Source: Leifsonia sp. 71-9
GTDB taxonomy: Bacteria; Actinomycetota; Actinomycetes; Actinomycetales; Microbacteriaceae
Length of the DNA: 64,000 nucleotides
NCBI RefSeq assembly: GCF_001898805.1
Contig: NZ_MKVJ01000021.1
Coordinates: 176,506 to 240,505 of the forward strand
Direction of reading: 5' to 3'
Under the pieces are notes generated by a model, which worked only from the letters and a program-made list of their open reading frames with translations, ran no database searches and was not told where the DNA came from. Below, in pieces: positions 28,043 through 36,239 of the stretch. A program made the position numbers and the translations under genes. Numbering within the stretch: position 1 is the first letter of the stretch; each line of letters starts with the position of its first letter.

Positions 28043-28555
28043 TCAGGTCGGGGAGGGGAAGACGCCGTAGAGGCTGATGATGAAGCTCACCGTCACGTAG
28101 GGCTGGCGGTTCTCGTGGGGCTGCGAGCCGCCGGCCGGCGCGAGCTGTTGCAGGGCGAGCGCCGTCGAAGGCGTCGCCGACGAGTACGGCGCATCGGCCC
28201 ACCCGGCGAGGTACGCACCCGACGCGCTCGACGTGGTCGGCGTGGCCGCCGCGACGGGGGTGTGCGTGTGGTTCGGCAGCTGCGTGAGGGTCACGGTCAC
28301 CGCATCCGTCCCGCCCATCTCCCCCGGCGTGTACCCGTCGCTCGACGGCGGCACGCCCTGGTGGACCGGGAACCGTGCGCCCAGATCCGGAAGGCCGAAG
28401 GTCGATTGGCCGTCGCCGCCGTACGTCGTTCCGATCAGCTGGAAGAGGGTCTCGTAGTCGGAGATCGAGATCAGCTGGCCGCGGCAGAACATCCAGCCGG
28501 CCGGCTCGAAGTTTCCGGCGAACATGCGGATCTCTCCGACGTAGGGCTGGGACAT
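28043..28555 (-). CDS. tail-collar domain protein, copy 1
   Basis: A 170-residue tail-collar protein: VGEIRMFAGNFEPAGWMFCR at the start, then LIGTTYGGDGQSTFGLPDLG, and a C-terminus of YVTVSFIISLYGVFPSPT. The conserved Cys near residue 24 (WMFCRGQ) recurs as WAFCQGQ and WSLCNGQ in the other copies. The start ATG shares one base with the stop codon of the preceding DUF6916-like gene, implying translational coupling. The cluster has no capsid, sheath, tube, baseplate or lysis gene within reach, so it is not a prophage remnant in the ordinary sense. Confidence 0.85.
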   Translation of the reverse strand: MSQPYVGEIRMFAGNFEPAGWMFCRGQLISISDYETLFQLIGTTYGGDGQSTFGLPDLGARFPVHQGVPPSSDGYTPGEMGGTDAVTVTLTQLPNHTHTPVAAATPTTSSASGAYLAGWADAPYSSATPSTALALQQLAPAGGSQPHENRQPYVTVSFIISLYGVFPSPT

Positions 28556-28878
28556 CAGCTCTCCTTCTGCGGGGGCGGAGCCGGCGAGGTCGGCGCCGCC
28601 TGGGCGAACACCGCTTCGAGCGCGAGTCCGTCGGCGGTGCGGCCGGTCGGGACGAGGAACACCGGTTCGGCGATCGAGCCGACGACGAGCTCGTAGGTCT
28701 GCTGCTCGGCGGGCAGGTCGGCCCCGCTCTCGAAGCGGAGCGTGTACGCCACCCAGCCGTTGTCGACCCGGGCGGGGGAGACGTCGACGAGTCTCAGGGT
28801 GTACCCGGTGCCGTCGGGCGCCATCGCGCGCACCTCGCTGCCGGAGGCCGACTGCCAGTCGGCGTGGGTCGCGGTCAT
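28555..28878 (-). CDS. small DUF6916-like protein
   Basis: A 107-residue protein without signal peptide. It shares a pattern with the secreted protein two genes upstream: a strand of the type YTLRLVDVSP, then YTLRFESG, a QQTYELVVGS segment and the ending VFLVPTGRTADGLALEAVF. The match to DUF6916 is from memory and is less certain than the resemblance of the two proteins to each other. A Pro-rich tail closes it. It overlaps the GNAT gene upstream by ATGA and the collar gene downstream by one base. It may be a partner or chaperone of the collar proteins, judging from coupling only. Confidence 0.6.
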   Translation of the reverse strand: MTATHADWQSASGSEVRAMAPDGTGYTLRLVDVSPARVDNGWVAYTLRFESGADLPAEQQTYELVVGSIAEPVFLVPTGRTADGLALEAVFAQAAPTSPAPPPQKES

Positions 28879-29339
28879 CCCTCGACCTCCGTGGCCATCA
28901 GGACGTAGCCGAACTGCTCGGAGACCACCTGGAAGCCGAACCGCTCGTAGAGGCGGCGCGCTCCGGCGTTCAGGCTCCAGACGGTGAGCGTCGCGTGCTC
29001 CGTGGTCCGGACGAGCTCGCCGAGCACCTCGGAGGCGATGCCGCGGCCGCGATGGGAGGCGAGGACGGCGATGTCGACCAGGTGCATCCGCCCGCCGTCG
29101 CGGTCGACGGTCACCGAGCCCACCGGGTCGTCGTCGACGGAGATGATCGCGGTCTCCGCGTGGGGGTGACGGGCGCGGCGGTCGGCCGCGTGCGCCCGGT
29201 ACTGCAGGGCGAGCAGGGGATCGGCCTGGTCGGCGGGCAGGCCCGCGAACTCGGACCGGCGGCTGTCGAGGAACAGACGCCGCAGGAACTCGTCGTCCGC
29301 AGCGGTCGCCGCGCGCAGCCCGGCCGTCAGCAGCGTCAT
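28875..29339 (-). CDS. GNAT N-acetyltransferase
   Basis: A 154-residue RimI-like GNAT. The acetyl-CoA binding region is ASHRGRGIASEVLGELVRT, followed by LTVWSLNAGARRLYERFGF, the standard motif A/B layout. ATG 29339 shares its A with the stop of the gene upstream; a GTG at 29342 would overlap that gene by four bases and is equally possible. Its position inside an operon of collar and DUF6916-like proteins is unusual and suggests it may modify one of these products, but a housekeeping acetyltransferase carried along cannot be excluded. Confidence 0.85.
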   Translation of the reverse strand: MTLLTAGLRAATAADDEFLRRLFLDSRRSEFAGLPADQADPLLALQYRAHAADRRARHPHAETAIISVDDDPVGSVTVDRDGGRMHLVDIAVLASHRGRGIASEVLGELVRTTEHATLTVWSLNAGARRLYERFGFQVVSEQFGYVLMATEVEG

Positions 29340-29779
29340 CACGCCGTCCGGTCGACGACGGCCTGCAGTGTGCGGGTCAGTCCGCCGCGCCCGATCGGGC
29401 TGATGAAGAGGGCGACGTCGGGCGCGCCCGCGCGGCTGAGCGTGAAGATCCCGTCGGCGGGGGAGTAGCCGTTCGCGGTGAAGAGCAGCAGGAAGCGGTG
29501 CTCGTCGCCCGCGGCATCCGGCGAGAGGTCCTCGACCGCGGTGAGGACCAGGTGGAGGGTGCGCTCGCCGTCGACGGCCGTGAAGGCCCGGCCGATCGCG
29601 GGCGTGAAGAGCGAGCGGACGGGGTCGGCGAGCCCGGCGGCCGGGGAGGCCGCGTGCGCCAGACCGGTGCTGGAGGCGGACACGGTGCGGGCGAAGGCCG
29701 GCGCGGCGGGGGCCAGCGCGACGAGACCGAGCCCGCCCAGAGCGGTGGCCATCACGGCGCGGCGCGACACCTCGGGCAC
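29339..29779 (-). CDS. twin-arginine-exported DUF6916-like protein
   Basis: A 146-residue protein starting at GTG 29779 behind AGAGAGGAC. The N-terminus has a twin-arginine signal (SRRAVMATALGGLGLVALA) with a likely cleavage after APAFA. The mature part resembles the small protein encoded at 28555-28878: RTLHLVLTAVEDLSP, HRFLLLFTANGY, then DVALFISPIGRGGLTRTLQA. Tat export implies folding in the cytoplasm before secretion. It is the first gene of the collar operon, divergent from the giant secreted repeat protein, and the two share an intergenic region of 174 bp. Confidence 0.75.
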   Translation of the reverse strand: MPEVSRRAVMATALGGLGLVALAPAAPAFARTVSASSTGLAHAASPAAGLADPVRSLFTPAIGRAFTAVDGERTLHLVLTAVEDLSPDAAGDEHRFLLLFTANGYSPADGIFTLSRAGAPDVALFISPIGRGGLTRTLQAVVDRTA

Positions 29780-29953
29780 GGTTGTCCTCTCTGGATGCTG
29801 TGCGCCGGACGGGAGGCGCGCAGCCTGGATGCGAGCTTAGGGCATCCCCGTTCGGCGCCTCTGGCCCTTAGAGAGGGGCCAACGGCCGGGATGGCGCGGC
29901 CACTAGCATCGAGAACGCCTGAATTCCCGAGCCCGGCGAGGAGCCCGACACCG

Positions 29954-32900
29954 ATGCATCGCCTGCTTGCTCGTCGCCCGGCCGCTCGGGAGCTGGCCCT
30001 CGTCGCGACCGCGACCGTCACCGCCCTCGTCGCCGCCCTCCTCGGAGTCGGCATCGCCGCTCCCGCGTACGCGGCCGATCGGACCATCGCCGTGACGAGC
30101 ACCGACGACGCCGACCCCAACGACGCGTGCACGACGCCGTCGATGGCGGACCCCGGCAGCCCGGTCACGCTGCGCGCCGCGCTCTGCGTCGCCTCGAACC
30201 TCGGCGGATCCACCATCGTCACCGTGCCGAACGGCACCTTCACCCTCGCGGACGGTGCGATCGACGTCGGGACGACGGCCGGGACGAGCATCACCATCCA
30301 GGGGACGTCGACGGCCGGGACGGTCCTGGTCGGCTCCGGCACGCAGCAGGTGCTCGCCCTCGACCCGCAGCAGGTCGGCGGCATCGCGGTCGCCATCGAC
30401 AAGGTCACCGTGCGCGGCGGCGTGGACAACGTCTACGGCGGCGGCGCGATCATCGGCGGGTCCGGCAACGCCGCCGCCTCCGACTCGCTGGCGATCACGG
30501 CATCCAGCTTCACCGGGAACACGGCGAACACCACCGCTGGCGGGTCCACGGCGAACCCCGGCGGGGCCATCCAGTTCATCGGCGGCTCGCTGGACGTGCG
30601 GTCGACGACCTTCAGCGGCAACTCGTCCGGCATCGCCTCGGGCGGCGCCCTCTACTACCAGGCGACGGGCGCGACCTCGGGCGAGACGCTGAGCATCCAG
30701 GGCAGCACGTTCGCGAACAACCGGGCGACGGCCTCCGGAGTGAACGGAGGCGCGGCGGTCGCCGTCAGCGATCCGCACGGCGGCGCCTCGATGTCGATCT
30801 CCTCGAGCAGCTTCACGGGCAATGCGCCGGTCGGCGGCGCTTCGTTCCCGGGCGCGGGGCTCTGGCTCGACGGCGGCTCCCTCTCGGTGACGGGATCCAC
30901 CTTCGCGTCGAACACGAATCCCGCCAACGCGGGCTCCGCGATCGCCGTGACGGGCGGCGCCCTCTCGGCCCGCTACAACCGGATCTCCGGGAACTCGGCC
31001 CCCGCGGTGAAGCAGTCCGGCGGCACGGCCGATCTCGCGCGCAACTGGTGGGGCTGCGTGGGCGGCCCCACGGTGACCGGCTGCGACACCGTCTCGGGCG
31101 CGGTCACGGCCGCGCCGTACCTGACCCTCGGGCTCACCGCGTCGCCGGCGACACTCGTCGCCCCGCAGAGCAGCACGACGCTCACCGCCAGTCTGCTCGC
31201 CGACTCGGCCGGCGCCTCCGTCGCCCCGTCGGACCTGACCGCGTTCGACGGCGCGACCGTCGCCTTCTCACGGACCGCGGGCGCAGCCGTCGTCATGCCT
31301 ACGACCGCCGCGCTGTCCGGCGGGGTCGCCTCGTCGACCCTCGCGCTGGCGCAACCCGGGGCGGCCACCGCTTCCGCGACGCTGGGCAGCGGTTACGCCG
31401 TCACCACCGTCGCCATGTACGCGCCGCCGGCCTTCGTCACCGGGTCCACCGCGACGGGGGTCGTCGGGACGAACGGTGCCTTCACCGTGGCCACCACCGG
31501 CTACCCGACGCCGGCCCTCTCGCTGACCGGCACCCTCCCGGCGGGCGTCGGGTTCGTCGACAACGGCGACGGGACCGCGACCATCTCCGGCACGCCGACG
31601 GACGCCGCGAAGGACTATCCCGTGACCGTGCGCGCCGCCAACGCCGGGGGCGCCGTGGACCAGGCCCTCACCTACGTCCTGAACCAGACCTCGGCGATCA
31701 CGAGTCCGAACACGGCCTCCTTCACGGCGGGGTCCGCGGGCTCGTTCACCGTGACCACCACCGGACGCCCGACGGCGGACCCGATCGCGGTCGCCGGCAC
31801 GCTGCCCGCCGGGCTGACCTTCACCGACCACCACGACGGCACGGCGACGATCGCCGGCACCCCGGCCGCGAAGACCGGCGGCGTCCGCACGCTCTCCCTC
31901 ACCGCCGGCAACGGCGTCGGAACGGCCGCCGCGCAGACGCTGACCCTGACGGTGCGGGAGGCGCCCGTCCTGACCGGCAGCGCGGTCGCGACGGCGACGG
32001 CGGGCCAGAGCTTCGGCTTCACCGTCACCACCGACCGCGGCTACCCCGTCCCGACGATCGCCGTGACGGGCACCCTGCCCGCGGGTCTCGCCTTCGTCGA
32101 CAACGGCGACGGGACCGGCACCATCTCCGGCACCCCCACCGGCCCGGGCGGCGTCGCCACCCTCGGGGTCTCCGCGGACAACGGCGTCGCACCGGCGGCC
32201 TCCGCCGCCCTCGCCCTGACCGTCAGGGAAGTGCCGGTCGTCACGACCGCCCCCGCCGACCAGAAGGTCGTCGCGGGCGCGCCCGTGGTCTTCACGGCGG
32301 CGGCCTCCGGCTTCCCCGCGCCGACCGCGCAGTGGTCCGTCTCGACCGACGGCGGCGCCTCGTACGCGCCGATCGCCGGGGCGACGGCCACCACCTACGG
32401 GTTCACCGCCGCGGCCGGCGACGACGGCAACCGCTACCGGGTGACCTTCGACAACGCGGCCGGCTCCGTCTCGGCCGACGCCGCGCTCTCCGTCGGCACC
32501 GCGCCCGCGTTCAGCAGCGCGGCCGGCGCGACGTTCCTGCTGGACGGAACCGCGCACAGCGTCGCGGTCACCACCACCGGCTTCCCGAACGCCGCGCTCA
32601 CCGCCTCCGGCCTCCCGGCCTGGCTCACGCTGACCGACAACGGCGACAAGACCGGCACGCTCGCGGGTACGCCGCCGGCCGGTTCTGCGGGAGTCCACAC
32701 GTTCACGCTCACGGCCTCCAACGGCTATCAGCCGGACGCGACCCAGAGCTTCGCGCTGACCGTCACCGAGTCGCCGGCCATCACGAGCGCGCCGTCCGCC
32801 GGGTTCACGGCGGGCGCGGCCGGTTCCTTCACGGTGACCACGGGCGGCGGCTACCCGGCGACGGTCGGGCTGACCGCGACGGGGACGCTCCCGCAGGGGC

Positions 32901-33850
32901 TCCGCTTCGTCGACGCGGGCAACGGCACGGCCGTACTGAGCGGGACGCCCGCGGCGGGTTCGGGAGGCGTGTACAGCATCCAGGTGACCGCCGACAACGG
33001 CGTGGCCCCCGCGACGACGCAGACCCTGGCGGTCACCGTCGCCGAGGCCGCCGTGTTCACCGGCCCCTCGACCCTCGATGTCACCCGTGGCGTGGATGTC
33101 GACTTCGGCATCGCGACCGGCCACGCCTACCCGGCGGTCTCGACCGTGACCCTGACGGGCGCGCTGCCCGCCGGCCTGACGTTCACCGCCGGCCCGGACG
33201 GGACCGCCCGCATCACCGGGAGCACGACGGACGCCGTCGCGACCTCCACGGTCACGCTCACCGCCGTCGCGCCCGGCAGTGCGGACGTCACGCGCACCCT
33301 GACCATCGTCGTCGCCGATGCGCCGACGATCGCCCTGCCGCTCTCGCCGCCGACGGGGGACGGGCCGCTCGCGGGCGTTCCGTCCGGCGTCCAGCCGGGG
33401 CAGACGATCACCCTCGTCGCGGACGGATTCGCTCCCGACTCCCCGGTGACCTTCGGCCTCTACTCGGTGCCGGTCACGCTGGGCGTCGTCGACGCCGACG
33501 CGCAGGGCACCGCGCGTCTCACCGTCGTCATCCCCGCCGGGTACGAGGGCGCGCACACCCTCGTCGCGCTGGGGACCGCACCGGACGGGGACGAGCGCGT
33601 GCTGCGCACCGGCATCGTCCTGCCGACCGCGGACGGCGGCGGCACGGGTGGTTCGGGCGGCGGCACCACGCCGGGCGGTGCGGGTTCGACGTCGGGCTCC
33701 GGCGCCTCGGGCTCGGGCGCATCGGGGCTGGCCGACACCGGTCTCGACGCGACCCCGCTGCTGCTCCTCGCCCTCGCGCTGCTGGGTCTCGGCGCCGGGA
33801 TGTTCGCGCGGCGCCGCGTGCGCGCCTGGCGCCGGCCGCCCATCGCCTGA
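29954..33850 (+). CDS. secreted beta-helix / Ig-repeat surface protein with LADTG tail
   Basis: A 1298-residue exported protein. The signal peptide is residues 1-41 with cleavage after PAYA. Residues ~45-390 carry CSLREA-like and parallel beta-helix repeats (short NTxxG, SxFxGN turns such as ITASSFTGNTANT). From about 490 to 1120 there are roughly eight ~80-residue putative-Ig (He_PIG-like) repeats with the core LPAGLxFxDNGDGTxTIxGTP. A Gly/Ser linker precedes LADTG (1259-1263), a hydrophobic segment and an Arg-rich end, a sortase-type anchor of the actinobacterial LAXTG class. GAGGAG lies about 12 nt before ATG 29954. It is likely a wall-anchored adhesin or scaffold, divergent from the collar operon. 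Confidence 0.85.
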   Translation: MHRLLARRPAARELALVATATVTALVAALLGVGIAAPAYAADRTIAVTSTDDADPNDACTTPSMADPGSPVTLRAALCVASNLGGSTIVTVPNGTFTLADGAIDVGTTAGTSITIQGTSTAGTVLVGSGTQQVLALDPQQVGGIAVAIDKVTVRGGVDNVYGGGAIIGGSGNAAASDSLAITASSFTGNTANTTAGGSTANPGGAIQFIGGSLDVRSTTFSGNSSGIASGGALYYQATGATSGETLSIQGSTFANNRATASGVNGGAAVAVSDPHGGASMSISSSSFTGNAPVGGASFPGAGLWLDGGSLSVTGSTFASNTNPANAGSAIAVTGGALSARYNRISGNSAPAVKQSGGTADLARNWWGCVGGPTVTGCDTVSGAVTAAPYLTLGLTASPATLVAPQSSTTLTASLLADSAGASVAPSDLTAFDGATVAFSRTAGAAVVMPTTAALSGGVASSTLALAQPGAATASATLGSGYAVTTVAMYAPPAFVTGSTATGVVGTNGAFTVATTGYPTPALSLTGTLPAGVGFVDNGDGTATISGTPTDAAKDYPVTVRAANAGGAVDQALTYVLNQTSAITSPNTASFTAGSAGSFTVTTTGRPTADPIAVAGTLPAGLTFTDHHDGTATIAGTPAAKTGGVRTLSLTAGNGVGTAAAQTLTLTVREAPVLTGSAVATATAGQSFGFTVTTDRGYPVPTIAVTGTLPAGLAFVDNGDGTGTISGTPTGPGGVATLGVSADNGVAPAASAALALTVREVPVVTTAPADQKVVAGAPVVFTAAASGFPAPTAQWSVSTDGGASYAPIAGATATTYGFTAAAGDDGNRYRVTFDNAAGSVSADAALSVGTAPAFSSAAGATFLLDGTAHSVAVTTTGFPNAALTASGLPAWLTLTDNGDKTGTLAGTPPAGSAGVHTFTLTASNGYQPDATQSFALTVTESPAITSAPSAGFTAGAAGSFTVTTGGGYPATVGLTATGTLPQGLRFVDAGNGTAVLSGTPAAGSGGVYSIQVTADNGVAPATTQTLAVTVAEAAVFTGPSTLDVTRGVDVDFGIATGHAYPAVSTVTLTGALPAGLTFTAGPDGTARITGSTTDAVATSTVTLTAVAPGSADVTRTLTIVVADAPTIALPLSPPTGDGPLAGVPSGVQPGQTITLVADGFAPDSPVTFGLYSVPVTLGVVDADAQGTARLTVVIPAGYEGAHTLVALGTAPDGDERVLRTGIVLPTADGGGTGGSGGGTTPGGAGSTSGSGASGSGASGLADTGLDATPLLLLALALLGLGAGMFARRRVRAWRRPPIA

Positions 33851-33875
33851 CAGCTGGGCGCAAGGGAGCCGGGCG

Positions 33876-33881
33876 TAGGCT
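33876..33881 (+). promoter_or_regulatory. -10 hexamer for leaderless dehydrogenase mRNA
   Basis: TAGGCT ends 6 nt before ATG 33888, with no ribosome-binding sequence between; supports that start. Confidence 0.5.
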
Positions 33882-33887
33882 CGCACC

Positions 33888-34937
33888 ATGCGTGCAACCG
33901 TCCTGCACGGGGAGCGAGACATCCGTCTCGAAGAGGTCCCCGATCCCATCCTGTCCACCGGCGGAGACGCCATCGTCCGGGTCGTCGCGGCCTGCGTCTG
34001 CGGCTCCGACCTGTGGGGCTACCGCGGCGTCACCCCGACCCCCAAGCCCCGCCGCATCGGCCACGAGTTCGTCGGCGTCGTGGAGGCCGTCGGCCCCGAC
34101 GTGCACACCATCAAGCCCGGCGACTTCGTCATCGCGCCCTTCTACGACTGCGACATGACCTGCATCAACTGCCGCAACGGCGTCAGCACGTCGTGCCTGC
34201 ACGGCGGCTGGTGGGGCGGCAACGACCAGGTCGGCGGGTTCGCCGACGGCGGTCAAGGCGAGCGGGTGCGCGTGCCGCACGCCGACGGCACCCTCGTCGC
34301 GACACCCTCCTACCCCGCCGAGGAGCTCATCCCGAGCCTCCTGACCCTCTCGGACGTCATGGGCACCGGCCACCACGCCGTCGTGTCCGCCGGCGTCACC
34401 GAGGGCAGCACCGTCGTCGTGGTCGGCGACGGGGCGGTCGGACTGTGCGCCGTCCTCGCCTCCGCGCGCCTCGGCGCCTCCCGCATCGTCGCCATGTCGC
34501 GGCACGAGTCCCGCCAGGCCCTCGCCCGCGAGTTCGGCGCGACCGACATCATCGCCGAGCGCGGCGACGAGGGCGTCGTCGCCGTGAAGGCCCTCCTCGA
34601 CGGCATCGGCGCGGACTGCGTGCTCGAGGCCGTCGGCACCAAGGAGTCGATGGACCAGGCCATCCGCTCCGCCCGCCCCGGCGGCATGGTCGGCTACGTC
34701 GGCGTGCCCAACGGCGGCCCCGAGCTGCCCGTCCGCCCCCTCTTCAACGGCAACATCGGCGTGAACGGCGGCGTCGCCCCCGTGCGCAACTACGTCGAGG
34801 AGCTGCTGCAGGACGTCTGGTCGGGCGCCATCCAGCCCGGCAAGGTCTTCGACCTGGAGCTGCCGCTGAGCGAGATCGCCGAGGCCTACGCCGCCATGGA
34901 CGAGCGCCGCGCCATCAAGACCCTCGTGCGCCCGTAA
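33888..34937 (+). CDS. zinc-dependent alcohol dehydrogenase (threonine-dehydrogenase-like)
   Basis: A 349-residue MDR alcohol dehydrogenase. Catalytic zinc ligands are Cys in CVCGSDLWGYRG and GHEFVG; the structural zinc loop has four cysteines (CDMTCINCRNGVSTSC). The Rossmann motif is VVVGDGAVGLCAVLA (about 174-188). The family oxidises secondary or primary alcohols, or glutathione adducts, with NAD(P). No specific substrate is evident. It is monocistronic, apparently leaderless, and ends at the first of the two near-identical terminator hairpins. Before the adjacent cassette was inserted, it was probably convergent with the nitroreductase at 36240. Confidence 0.9.
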   Translation: MRATVLHGERDIRLEEVPDPILSTGGDAIVRVVAACVCGSDLWGYRGVTPTPKPRRIGHEFVGVVEAVGPDVHTIKPGDFVIAPFYDCDMTCINCRNGVSTSCLHGGWWGGNDQVGGFADGGQGERVRVPHADGTLVATPSYPAEELIPSLLTLSDVMGTGHHAVVSAGVTEGSTVVVVGDGAVGLCAVLASARLGASRIVAMSRHESRQALAREFGATDIIAERGDEGVVAVKALLDGIGADCVLEAVGTKESMDQAIRSARPGGMVGYVGVPNGGPELPVRPLFNGNIGVNGGVAPVRNYVEELLQDVWSGAIQPGKVFDLELPLSEIAEAYAAMDERRAIKTLVRP

Positions 34938-34951
34938 CCGGCGCCGCCGAA

Positions 34952-35001
34952 GTTCACGAAACGGCCCTCATTCCGCGCGGGATGGGGGCCCTTTCGTGAA
35001 C
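34952..35001. terminator. terminator hairpin, left flank of the 1.2-kb cassette
   Basis: Outer arms GTTCACGAAA (34952-34961) and TTTCGTGAAC (34992-35001) continue into GGCCCTCATTCC paired with GGGATGGGGGCC, giving a stem of over 20 bp with few mismatches and a GCGC-type loop. A 48-bp stretch including it recurs at 36161-36209. It serves the dehydrogenase and the convergent 2-TM gene. Confidence 0.8.
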
Positions 35002-35002
35002 C

Positions 35003-35281
35003 TCACTCAGGCTGGCGCCCCTGCAGAAGGCTGCGCACGTAGGCCATGACGACGGCGGCACCGATCAGCACGACCCCGAGAGGCGTCACGACACCGCCGA
35101 CGATGCGGGAGACGAGGTCCAGGAGGGTGAGAATCCCCTGATCCACACCGGTCGCCGCGGTTCTGGCACTCGTGAAGAACCACGCGATGTTGGGGATGAA
35201 GATCGTCAGCACCGATCCGCAGATCGTCAGTGCGACGCCCCAGATGAGCACGGGCTTCGGTTGCAGGCGTGGGGATTCCAT
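35003..35281 (-). CDS. two-TM membrane protein of cassette
   Basis: A 92-residue protein starting at ATG 35281, six bases after AAGGAG; a GTG at 35284 is closer than ideal. Two hydrophobic segments are visible (about 10-32 and 56-78) with a short Arg/Gln tail. It lies 31 bp downstream of the secreted Cys-protein gene in the same direction, so the two are probably co-transcribed. A small membrane protein beside a secreted peptide gene is the usual arrangement of an immunity or export partner, but nothing in the sequence proves that role. The stop codon lies in the left cassette repeat. Confidence 0.7.
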   Translation of the reverse strand: MESPRLQPKPVLIWGVALTICGSVLTIFIPNIAWFFTSARTAATGVDQGILTLLDLVSRIVGGVVTPLGVVLIGAAVVMAYVRSLLQGRQPE

Positions 35282-35312
35282 CACTCACTCCTTGGTCGAG
35301 TCTGCCGTGTAC

Positions 35313-35927
35313 CTATGCGCGCCAGTCGTACGTGGCGCCCACGACGCCAGCAAGAGACATGCCCTGCATCTGTGTGTAGGCGAGGACGTTTCCCCACGGC
35401 ACCGACCAGCTTCCGCTACTGCACGACGTGCTGTACCACGTGGCGTTGTTGCCGTTGAAGCCTTTGCCTTTCGTGCAGACGCTCGTGTCTGAGGTCTTGC
35501 TCCAGGAGTATGACCTCTGGTACCCGGGGTAGCCTGCGACCGCGCATCCCTGGACGCTCGTGGTGTAACCGAACATGCCTGCGACAGAGCGAACTGTCTC
35601 GCCGCATCCCGCCCGTGATTGCTCGACACGACCATGACTTTGCGGAGACCCCGTCGCGTCCGCGGCTTGCACCTCCTCGATGACCGAAGGAGCTTCACCC
35701 GCCTCGACGGTGACAACGACGTCCTGTCCCGAAGGAACGGCCACGATGAGTTCTCCCGCGAACGTGGCCGGGTCCAGTGCCCCATCAATTGCTTCGCCGG
35801 GGACGCCGATCGCGGAAGGCTCCGATTCTGGGGGCGTCGCACTTGCACTGGCACTTCCGGCGATGGTGCCGATGCCCGCGAGGACGGCTACGGCGAGGGC
35901 CGAGGTGAACTTCGATGTTCTCCGCAT
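35313..35927 (-). CDS. secreted four-cysteine protein of cassette
   Basis: A 204-residue protein with a clear signal peptide (Arg/Lys at 2-6, hydrophobic 8-22, cleavage after ASASA). AAAGGAGAG precedes ATG 35927. Residues ~32-100 are an acidic, Pro/Ala-rich region that could be a propeptide. The C-terminal ~100 residues are a compact Trp/Tyr/Ser-rich domain with Cys108, 128, 151 and 169, enough for two disulfides, ending GATYDWRA. Base composition is lower in GC than neighbours. I do not recognise the family. A processed antimicrobial or signalling domain is possible given the layout, but unsupported beyond that. Confidence 0.75.
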   Translation of the reverse strand: MRRTSKFTSALAVAVLAGIGTIAGSASASATPPESEPSAIGVPGEAIDGALDPATFAGELIVAVPSGQDVVVTVEAGEAPSVIEEVQAADATGSPQSHGRVEQSRAGCGETVRSVAGMFGYTTSVQGCAVAGYPGYQRSYSWSKTSDTSVCTKGKGFNGNNATWYSTSCSSGSWSVPWGNVLAYTQMQGMSLAGVVGATYDWRA

Positions 35928-36239
35928 GATCTCTCCTTTGAGGACTCCACACGGGCGCGGACGAACACGCGGAACGTGTCTCGCCAGCGAGAGTCCCGGT
36001 CACCTCTGCGATCGAGGAGGTCGACCGGCTTACGAGCGTATAAGGCAGAAATACCAAGGTCTCAGCGGGCGCCAGTAGTTTCGCGCTCGGCTCGAGTAGC
36101 TAGAGGGACGAACTACGTAATGCATGCATTTCTCGGTGGCGATCGCGGTCGCCCAGGTGCGAGAAAGGGCCCTCATTCCACACGGAATGAGGGCCCTTTC
36201 GTGAACCTCGGCAGCGGGCGCGGCCCGCCGGCGCGCGCG
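35928..36239. other. intergenic region upstream of cassette genes
   Basis: No gene is visible in these 312 bp. The part to 36160 is AT-richer than the surroundings and must hold the promoter of the secreted Cys protein. It contains the 12-bp palindrome AATGCATGCATT (36119-36130). The right end holds the second terminator hairpin and the right cassette repeat, then about 30 GC-rich bases before the nitroreductase stop. Confidence 0.6.
36163..36200. terminator. terminator hairpin, right flank of cassette
   Basis: A perfect 17-bp stem: 36163-36179 pairs with 36184-36200 around an ACAC loop. It is positioned to end the leftward nitroreductase transcript and is a near-copy of the hairpin at 34952-35001. 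Confidence 0.85.

Larger units (their letters stand above)
34986..36209. other. 1.2-kb cassette flanked by direct repeats carrying terminator hairpins
   Basis: A 19-bp exact direct repeat (GGGCCCTTTCGTGAACCTC) lies at 34986-35004 and 36191-36209, within a ~48-bp longer near-identical terminator hairpin. Between the copies base composition is visibly less GC-rich than on either side. The segment holds two minus-strand genes, a secreted Cys-containing protein and a 2-TM protein, plus their promoter region. Removing one repeat and the interior would leave dehydrogenase and nitroreductase convergent on one bidirectional terminator. I read this as an acquired or expanded cassette; no transposase is present. 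Confidence 0.6.

Noticed and set aside
27002-28555. prophage or tailocin remnant
   Set aside because: Collar-domain proteins occur alone; no tube, sheath, baseplate, capsid, terminase, lysis or integrase gene is within 30 kb in either direction.
31268-33973. 901-residue minus-strand open frame opposite the Ig-repeat protein
   Set aside because: It is a high-GC antisense shadow rich in Arg/Gly without any domain. The plus-strand protein has a signal peptide, repeats and a sorting tail.
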